Made by a program: the position numbers and the translations under genes. A stretch of DNA of 64,000 nt. It comes from an uncultured Clostridia bacterium (GTDB lineage Bacteria; Bacillota; Clostridia; Oscillospirales; JAAYOS01). Below, piece by piece: positions 59,232-64,000 of the stretch; the first letter of the stretch is position 1, and the number at the start of each line of letters is the position of its first letter. The notes below the pieces were generated by a model. The model was not told where the DNA came from. It saw only the letters and a list, made by a program, of their open reading frames with translations, and searched no databases. The stretch lies in contig CANQDU010000008.1 in assembly GCA_947593925.1 (NCBI GenBank), positions 1 through 64,000 of the forward strand. The letters are read 5' to 3'.

Positions 59232-59866
59232 ACGACATCGCTGTTTCGGTAAAAGACGCGGTAAAGCGGTTCCGCGAGGTCGCGGCGCTCGACGGCGTCA
59301 CGGTCGGCTTCGAGCGCGGGAAGATACACGGCATCGTTGGCAGGAACGGCTCGGGAAAGTCGGTGCTTTTCAAGTGCATCGTCGGGTTCATGGAGCTCGA
59401 CGATGGCGAGATCACCGTGTTCGGCGAGCGCGTCCGTCCCGCAAAGCCGCAGGATATCGGGATTATCATCGAGCAGCCCGGTTTTGTCGGCTCGGAGTCC
59501 GGGTTCCGAAATCTCAAGATGCTCGCGGGGATAAACCGGAAGATAGACGACGAGCGGATACGCGAGACGATGCGGCTCGTCGGCCTCGACCCGGACGAGC
59601 GCAAGCACGTCCGCAAGTACTCGATGGGCATGCGTCAGCGCCTCGGGATAGCTCAGGCGATAATGGAGTCGCCGCCGCTGCTAGTCATAGACGAGCCGAT
59701 GAACGGGCTGGACTCCGGCGGCGTCGCCGAGATCCGCGAGCTGCTGAAGCGGCTCCGCGAGGGCGGCACGACGGTGCTGATAACCTCCCATCACGCGGAG
59801 GACATCGACGAGCTCTGCGACACCGTCTGCGAGATGGAGCAGGGACGGCTCAGCGTCCTGCGATAG
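59228..59866 (+). CDS. ABC transporter ATP-binding protein
   Basis: A 212-residue ATPase. Walker A is GRNGSGKSVLF near residue 39, the signature is KYSMGMRQRLGIAQA near 138 (variant of LSGGQ, as usual for this exporter class), and Walker B is LLVIDEPMNGLD near 160. The switch His is in ITSHHAEDI near 193. Overlaps the second permease by 4 bases (ATGA). Full length. It is the last gene of the operon; the 115-bp repeat R7 follows after 38 bases. Confidence 0.95.
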   Translation: MNDIAVSVKDAVKRFREVAALDGVTVGFERGKIHGIVGRNGSGKSVLFKCIVGFMELDDGEITVFGERVRPAKPQDIGIIIEQPGFVGSESGFRNLKMLAGINRKIDDERIRETMRLVGLDPDERKHVRKYSMGMRQRLGIAQAIMESPPLLVIDEPMNGLDSGGVAEIRELLKRLREGGTTVLITSHHAEDIDELCDTVCEMEQGRLSVLR

Positions 59867-59904
59867 TAAGCGGAGCCTCTCCGCGACTCCTGCCGCCGGC
59901 CGAA

Positions 59905-60019
59905 CATAATTCGTGTGCATTTTGCGCCGCGAAACGGCTGTAAATGCCTTCGCAATTTCAAACGTCCTTTTGCAACGGCGGAGGCCTAATGTGCAAAAGA
60001 GCAGTGAATAGTGAAGAGT
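59905..60019 (+). repeat. 115-bp intergenic repeat, copy R7
   Basis: Same sequence type and orientation as 40927-41040. It contains ACGTCCTTTTGCAA at 59962-59975 and GCCTTCG / CGGAGGC as the internal stem (one G-T pair in place of the G-C seen in R6). Confidence 0.85.
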
Positions 60020-60033
60020 GGAAGAGTAAAAAA

Positions 60034-60065
60034 GTCGGCAGGCGCAAAGCGCCTGCCGACTTTTT
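60034..60065 (-). terminator. Terminator of the tRNA-Ser gene
   Basis: On the minus strand, GTCGGCAGGCGC / GCGCCTGCCGAC (loop TTT) then a T-run, directly after the CCA end of the tRNA. Confidence 0.9.
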
Positions 60066-60153
60066 GGCGGAGAGGGTGGGATTCGAACCCACGTGCAGTT
60101 TCCTGCAAACTGATTTCGAGTCAGCCCCGTTATGACCACTTCGATACCTCTCC
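60065..60153 (-). tRNA. tRNA-Ser (anticodon CGA)
   Basis: An 89-base gene with the encoded CCA. The acceptor stem pairs GGAGAGG with CCTCTCC, discriminator G. The anticodon loop is CTCGAAA (anticodon CGA, reads UCG), and there is a long variable arm (GCAGGAAACTGC), as in all serine tRNAs. The T-arm reads GTGGGTTCGAATCCCAC. Single tRNA, followed by its own terminator. Confidence 0.97.
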
Positions 60154-60246
60154 GTATTTGCGCGCGGCAGAGCCGCGCAACAATTATTATACCACCTTTT
60201 TCCGCACTGTCAAGCCCCGAAAAGCGGTTTTTGCCGCGCAGACGCG

Positions 60247-60630
60247 CTAGTTCATGCTCTCTATGCGGCGCAGGATGTCCTCATCCGCCGGGCAGAACTC
60301 ATAGTCCTTTATCTCCGCCGGGGTGATCCAGCGGAGGTCGCAGTGCTCGAGCAGCTTCGGTTCACCCTCGAGTATCCGCGCGTTAAAGAGGGTCAGGTGT
60401 ACCGTGATGTCCGGGTACTCGTGCGTCACCTCCATAAAGACGTCGTCCACGCCCACGAGGACGTCCAGCTCCTCGCGGCACTCGCGCACGAGCGCCTCCG
60501 GAAGCGTCTCGCCCGCCTCCCGCTTTCCTCCGACGAACTCCCACAGCAGTCCGCGCGCCTTGTGCGCCGGCCGTCTGCATATCATGAAGCGGTCTCCGTC
60601 CCAAATGAGTGCCGCCGCGACTTCTACCAT
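60247..60630 (-). CDS. NUDIX hydrolase, MutT-like
   Basis: A 127-residue protein with the complete Nudix box near residues 36-58 (GGKREAGETLPEALVRE followed by CREELDV; Gx5Ex7REUxEExGU). The short length, VAAALIWDGDRFMICRRP start and EFVGGK stretch match 8-oxo-dGTP diphosphatases (MutT), which clean oxidised nucleotides. The ATG at 60630 follows GGTGGAGAT; the longer frame upstream lacks a good start. Monocistronic. Confidence 0.9.
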   Translation of the reverse strand: MVEVAAALIWDGDRFMICRRPAHKARGLLWEFVGGKREAGETLPEALVRECREELDVLVGVDDVFMEVTHEYPDITVHLTLFNARILEGEPKLLEHCDLRWITPAEIKDYEFCPADEDILRRIESMN

Positions 60631-60787
60631 ATCTCCACCCCCGTAGTCTCTCCGGCTGCGGAACGCCGCGCCCGGCGGCGCTCCGCACATCTTCAAATCA
60701 TAAACCAATTATAAAGAGCCGGCGCGGGTTTGTCAATCCCCGTCGGACGCCGGGACGGGTTCGCCGAAGACGCGCCCGACGCCCCGC

Positions 60788-61429
60788 CTACTTCAGCTTG
60801 TCCGCAAGGGCGAGGAGCTGACCCACCGTCAGCTCTGCGGCGCTTGCGTCAAAGCGCCGCCAGACCTCGGATGTCGCGCCGCCGTCTATGACGCCGCGCG
60901 CGACGAGCGAGTCATAATGCCGCTCCGCCCAGTGGCTCTGCGGAGCCGTCGTACCGCCGGAGGCTCCCGCGCCGCTTTCGCCGCCGGACTCATCCGCGCC
61001 GCCCTCGTCCGGGCTGTACACGCCGCGCGCGTTCGGTATGCCGAGAAACGGCGTCGGATCCTGCGGCGTGCCGCTCATGTCGTTTATCTGATAGTGGAGA
61101 TGGACGCCGGTGACGTTGCCCGTCGCCCCCATCGTGCCGAGCTGTACGTCCGGCGTGACGGCCTCCCCGGGGCTCACGAGCACGCTCCCGCGCACGAGGT
61201 GCGCGTAGAGGTGTATCCTCCCCTCCCCGTCTCCGACGGTGACATACTGTCCCCAACCGTTCGCATCAAACGCGACGACGCGGACGCGCCCCGTACATGC
61301 GGAGAAGATGCGGCGGTCGCCCGCCGCTATGTCCACCCCCGCGTGCTTCTTCGCTCCCCAGAGCGTGGGATTTGTCTCCCCGTAGGCGGCGGTCACGGTG
61401 AACGCGCCGCGCACAGGTATATTATTCAT
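60788..61429 (-). CDS. M23-family peptidoglycan endopeptidase, phage-lysin-like
   Basis: A 213-residue protein. The N-terminal domain is an M23/LytM fold with HAGVDIAAG near residue 29 and GVHLHYQIND near 108; the zinc ligands of M23 (HxxxD, HxH) are matched by H29-D33 and HLH. There is no signal peptide. A Gly/Ser/Ala linker (ESGGESGAGASGG) leads to a short C-terminal helical domain (HYDSLVARGVIDGG, RFDASAAELTVGQLLALADKL), which is of the kind used as a wall-binding or SLH-like repeat in prophage endolysins. It lies directly downstream of a holin-like gene, so it is best read as an endolysin of a prophage remnant. Confidence 0.85.
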   Translation of the reverse strand: MNNIPVRGAFTVTAAYGETNPTLWGAKKHAGVDIAAGDRRIFSACTGRVRVVAFDANGWGQYVTVGDGEGRIHLYAHLVRGSVLVSPGEAVTPDVQLGTMGATGNVTGVHLHYQINDMSGTPQDPTPFLGIPNARGVYSPDEGGADESGGESGAGASGGTTAPQSHWAERHYDSLVARGVIDGGATSEVWRRFDASAAELTVGQLLALADKLK

Positions 61430-61480
61430 AGCTTTCTCCTTTCCCGCCCGCATTTTTGCGGGCGCCGTTTTAAACCTCTC

Positions 61481-61678
61481 TTATGCCTCGTCCGAGCCGC
61501 TCTTTCTCGTGAAGAAGTAGGTCACGACCGAGCCGTATGCCGTGCTGAAGAGCGTCAGCATCTCTCTCGGGACCTCCTCGCCGCGGAAGAGCAGCGCGAC
61601 CATCGCGACGGTGAGCGCCAGCGTCACGAGGCTTTTGACCTCGAGCAGCTTGCAGAGCCTTACGAGCAGTTCCTTCAT
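61481..61678 (-). CDS. Holin-like small membrane protein
   Basis: A 65-residue protein with two hydrophobic segments (VKSLVTLALTVAMVALLF near 14-31 and LTLFSTAYGSVVTYFFT near 41-57) and a charged tail (RKSGSDEA). It matches the small phage-holin type common in Clostridia, with the MKELLxRLxKLxxVKSLVTL start. The ATG at 61678 has AAAGGAGGG upstream. Followed after 51 bases by the M23 endopeptidase, the standard holin-lysin order. Confidence 0.8.
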   Translation of the reverse strand: MKELLVRLCKLLEVKSLVTLALTVAMVALLFRGEEVPREMLTLFSTAYGSVVTYFFTRKSGSDEA

Positions 61679-62036
61679 CCGAACCCTCCTTTCCAGATAT
61701 TGCGGACAACCTCCGCCGCGCGCGGTGCGGCGGAGCGTCGCTCCGCTTATACGCTTCACGGACGGGAGACGCGCCGCCGGACGGTACGCCGCGTCCTCCC
61801 CTCCGCTCTCACCCATCCGGACGGAGGCGGACGCCTCCTCATCCGCCTCTCCGGCTGCGGATAGCCCGTTCGGAGCGCCCGCAGTATCTCCGGACGCTCC
61901 GGCGCGTCCTTTATTCTCAAAAACACGCCCCCTTGTCTCATTTATGCGACTAGCAGGGCAATAATTACAGCATATCGCTTCTATGCCGTAAGTTCCCGCT
62001 CTGCTGTCGCGTGACTGCGATTTTTGTTCCGCAAAT
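61679..62036 (-). other. Leader upstream of the holin gene without a convincing gene
   Basis: About 360 bases separate the strong promoter at 62037-62065 from the holin. The frame continuous with the holin has coding-like codons (Ala/Glu/Gly-rich) back to about 61960, but no start codon with a ribosome site. A 61-codon frame (61756-61941) also lacks one. It may be a decayed phage gene or a long leader. Confidence 0.4.
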
Positions 62037-62065
62037 ATTGTACATCTGTTCGAGTGAAATGTCAA
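62037..62065 (-). promoter_or_regulatory. Leftward promoter of the holin-lysin pair
   Basis: On the minus strand, perfect TTGACA (62060-62065), 17 bases, TACAAT (62037-62042). A 14-base palindrome GAGAAAAATTTCTC (62066-62079) abuts the -35 box and is a candidate repressor operator. Confidence 0.75.
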
Positions 62066-62098
62066 GAGAAAAATTTCTCATTTTTGCGAATTTATTTG

Positions 62099-62127
62099 TT
62101 GCATATCCGCGCCGCCTGTGCTATACT
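62099..62127 (+). promoter_or_regulatory. Rightward promoter of the repressor-ImmA pair
   Basis: TTGCAT (62099-62104), 17 bases, TATACT (62122-62127), 19 bases before the repressor start. It is back-to-back with the leftward promoter, 34 bases away. Confidence 0.75.
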
Positions 62128-62145
62128 CAAACCGAGGTGATTTGT

Positions 62146-62538
62146 ATGACGACTGGCGAGCGCATCCGTGAACGCAGAAAGGCGCTTGACATGACCGCCG
62201 ACGAGCTTGCGCGGCTGCTCGGCATCTCGCGCGCGACCGTGTACCGCTACGAGAACGGCGAGATAAGCAAGATACCCATTTCACAGCTCTCCCCCATCGC
62301 GGCCGCCTTGCACACGTCCGCAGACTACCTGATGGGCTGGAGCGACGACCCCTACGCCGCGTCCCGCCCGGACGGCAAAGTCTCCCCCGACCGCCGAGGC
62401 TTTGACGCGGAAGCCGAGCTCCGGTTCGCGCTTTTCGGAGGAGACGCGGCCGAGATCACCGACGAGATGTTTGCGGAAGTAAAGCGCTTCGCGCGGTACA
62501 TCGCGGAGCGGGAGAAGGAGAACCGAAGGAATAAATGA
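62146..62538 (+). CDS. Xre/Cro-type HTH repressor
   Basis: A 130-residue phage-type regulator. The N-terminal HTH_3 domain is clear (TTGERIRERRKALDM, then ADELARLLGISRATVYRYENG at about 20-40). A short C-terminal region (about 70-128) is acidic/aromatic and ends in a basic helix (FARYIAEREKENRRNK). The ATG at 62146 follows GAGGTG. The next gene starts inside its stop (ATGA) and encodes its probable inactivating protease, the ImmR-ImmA arrangement of ICEBs1-like elements. Confidence 0.9.
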   Translation: MTTGERIRERRKALDMTADELARLLGISRATVYRYENGEISKIPISQLSPIAAALHTSADYLMGWSDDPYAASRPDGKVSPDRRGFDAEAELRFALFGGDAAEITDEMFAEVKRFARYIAEREKENRRNK

Positions 62539-62954
62539 CGGAAAAGACGCTGGAACGGTACGCCGAGGCACGGAAGATCGCGATATACCGGCTGCCGCTT
62601 GCCGAGTGCGGGTCGCTCGCGATAGACTGCGGGCACGAGCGGAGCGCGGTCGGGTTGGACAACTCGCGGAGAATAAGCTCCGCCGAGTCGGTGACGCGCC
62701 TCGCGCACGAGCTCGGGCACTGCTGCACCGGGAGCTTCTACACAAAGAGCAGCGCGGCGGACAGCGTGGAACGGAACGAGGCGCGCGCGTGGGCGTGGGC
62801 ATACGAGCACATACTCTCCCCCTCGCGCCTGCGGAGCGCCGCGCGTCAGGGCGTCACCGAGCCTTGGGAGCTCGCGGAGCTCTTCGGCGTGACCGAGGAC
62901 ATGGTGCGCCGCGCCCTTGCGTACTACGCCGCGAAGGGCACGGAGATAGTCTGA
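62535..62954 (+). CDS. ImmA/IrrE-family metallo-endopeptidase
   Basis: A 139-residue zinc protease with HELGHC near residue 58 (HExxH). The upstream stretch SSAESVTRLAHELGH and the downstream NEARAWAWAYEHILSP, holding the third ligand region, are typical. ImmA cleaves its partner repressor to trigger induction of mobile elements. It is translationally coupled to the repressor. No integrase, portal, terminase or structural gene is present nearby, so the element is incomplete. Confidence 0.93.
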   Translation: MTEKTLERYAEARKIAIYRLPLAECGSLAIDCGHERSAVGLDNSRRISSAESVTRLAHELGHCCTGSFYTKSSAADSVERNEARAWAWAYEHILSPSRLRSAARQGVTEPWELAELFGVTEDMVRRALAYYAAKGTEIV

Positions 62955-63001
62955 CAAGTCGGAGAAAACCGAGGGTTTGTAACCCTCGGTTTTTTACCGC
63001 C

Positions 63002-63347
63002 AGCCTCGCAGAGTTTCGCAATTCCCAAACGGCGCGCCGCGCCGTTTGGGAATTGCGTCGATTTTCCGCCGAAGGCGGAAACCGCGCCGGTTCGCGCGGT
63101 TAAAGTTGCTTGCCATAGGCAAGCAACTTTGCGCAGCCCCGATTTATTCGGGGCGAGCATTTCAATCAAAAGGGCTCCCACGCGGTCGCCGACCGCGTGG
63201 GAATTGCGTAGCGGAGCGCTTGCCGTCGGCAAGGCTACGCCTTGTCCGACAGCTTCACTTGAAATGGCGCCTGCGCAATTTCAAGTGAAAGTCTCGTCGC
63301 GAAAGGGTGCGCAGGGCAATTTATTGCCCTAGCACATTTCGCGACGA
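63002..63347. repeat. Mosaic hairpin array R3 at the 3' end of the class V aminotransferase gene
   Basis: Contains module g (63002-63019), a CAATTCCCAAACGGCGCG palindrome (63019-63055), module b (63055-63081), module c from 63084 (stem AAAGTTGCTTGCC / GGCAAGCAACTTT, 63102-63130), module d (63177-63201), the GTCGGCAAGGC / GCCTTGTCCGAC stem (63225-63250), the TTCACTT / AAGTGAA stem (63254-63289), and a closing nested stem TCGTCGCGAAA / TTTCGCGACGA (63294-63347). The closing stem surrounds the stop codon of the aminotransferase gene (63329-63331). No gene lies in 62955-63328. Confidence 0.85.
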
Positions 63348-64000
63348 CGCGCAGCGGAGCGGAGCGCGTCTACTAGCGTGTCCGCGTCCCGCAGCCGTGT
63401 AAAGTCGGACGGGCTTATCCGCACCGTCCCGCGCTCCGACGTGCCCGCCGACTCGTGCGCGAGCGGCGCGCAGTGCAGTCCCCCGCGCGTCGCTATCCCG
63501 CGAAGCATCAGCTCGTGCGCGAGCGTCTCGCTGTCCCCGCCGCGCAGTTCGAGCGAAAGCATGCCGGTCTGGCAGAACAGTCCCCGCGCCGAGTAGGTCT
63601 TTATCTCGGGATGCACCCGCAGTCCGTCGAGCACTCTTTCGGTGAACGCGCGCTCGTGCGCGAGTATCGCCTCCGGCGTGCGCCGCCGGACGTACCTTAT
63701 TCCCTCGAGCAGCCCCGCTATACCGTGCAGGTTCTGCGTGCCCGCCTCGAGCCGCTCGGGCAGATAGTCCGGCATACCGTCCGCGCGCGAGTCCTGACCG
63801 GTCCCGCCGTAGAGCAGCGGTTCCGCGTCCCCGAGGCAGATTAAGAGCCCCGTCCCCTGCGGCCCGTAGAGCGACTTGTGGCCCGGCATACATATAAACC
63901 GCGCGGCACGGAGACCTCCGGCGTCGAGCGGAAGCACGCCCGCGGATTGGCTCGCATCCACTATGAGCGGCACGCCGTACCGCTCGCAGAGCGCGTCCAC
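63329..64000 (-). CDS. Class V aminotransferase (cysteine-desulfurase fold), N-terminus outside the window
   Basis: The last 223 or more residues of a fold-type I PLP enzyme. VPLIVDASQSAGVLPLD holds the PLP Asp, and the PLP lysine is in PGHKSLYGPQGTG. A GGTGQDS motif and the C-terminal TRGGLHCAPLAHESAGT and GTVRISPSDF follow. This matches the SufS/CsdB-like aminotransferases often annotated as cysteine desulfurase; the CAPLAHE motif holds a Cys where group II enzymes have their catalytic loop, but the role is not proven. It is cut by the window edge, so the start cannot be given. Confidence 0.88.
   Translation of the reverse strand: MDALCERYGVPLIVDASQSAGVLPLDAGGLRAARFICMPGHKSLYGPQGTGLLICLGDAEPLLYGGTGQDSRADGMPDYLPERLEAGTQNLHGIAGLLEGIRYVRRRTPEAILAHERAFTERVLDGLRVHPEIKTYSARGLFCQTGMLSLELRGGDSETLAHELMLRGIATRGGLHCAPLAHESAGTSERGTVRISPSDFTRLRDADTLVDALRSAARRREMC

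Noticed and set aside
59228-59866. Antimicrobial-peptide (bacitracin-type) export assigned to the ABC system
   Set aside because: The ATPase type fits, but there is no sensor kinase/regulator or substrate gene, so no specificity can be claimed.

Overview
This window reads as a chromosomal segment of a high-GC, Gram-positive Clostridia bacterium, most likely an Oscillospirales-type gut lineage. The evidence is the gene set (alr next to an EndoA/NdoA-type toxin, hslO, thyX, VanZ, class B sortase with an LPXTG-like adhesin, wall-teichoic-acid linkage genes, yhaO/yhaN) together with AGGAGG-type ribosome sites and TTGACA/TATAAT promoters in a GC-rich background. No taxonomic marker gene (rRNA, ribosomal protein) is present, so the placement is inference.

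Layout. 0-11 kb: two minus-strand operons, gltX-glnS-amidase and tagA-thyX-GNAT-(5-FCL::MltG fusion)-U32 peptidase. 11-20 kb: a secreted protein, an E2-like acyltransferase lacking its catalytic His, a BrkB-type membrane protein, hslO with a methyltransferase, three small genes of unknown function, vanZ and a membrane acyltransferase. 20-25 kb: one minus-strand run (DUF6106-like, acpS, nnr, lipoprotein, alr, ndoA-like toxin without a visible antitoxin). 25-31 kb: a hairpin-rich non-coding region, a serine hydrolase and the yhaO-yhaN nuclease/ATPase pair. 30-36 kb: an aminotransferase-trpS-tagO-mnaA operon. TagO, MnaA and the distant TagA together can make the GlcNAc-ManNAc linkage unit of wall teichoic acid. 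36-41 kb: a divergent esterase / GH106-like glycosidase pair sharing a palindromic promoter, plus an MBL-fold hydrolase.

41-55.5 kb: a class B sortase and a 4,448-residue surface protein of lower GC. It is built from about 18 tandem isopeptide/FctA-like domains, twelve of which are organised as four copies of a three-domain A-B-C super-repeat. 56-60 kb: a lipoprotein and a three-gene ABC-2 exporter. 60-63 kb: tRNA-Ser(CGA), MutT, and a small phage-derived island (M23 endopeptidase, holin-like protein, divergent Xre repressor plus ImmA/IrrE protease). 63.3 kb to the end: a truncated class V aminotransferase.

The least explained signal is non-coding. Intergenic regions hold mosaic arrays of hairpins. 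Three arrays (37-269, 13214-13506, 63002-63347) share modules in different combinations, keep base pairing by matched changes in both arms, and each ends in a hairpin that contains the stop codon of the adjacent minus-strand gene. A second family is present as an inverted pair around an unassigned structured segment (25.2-25.9 kb). A third occurs twice at the adhesin promoter (55.5 and 55.8 kb). A separate 115-bp repeat lies at 40.9 and 59.9 kb.
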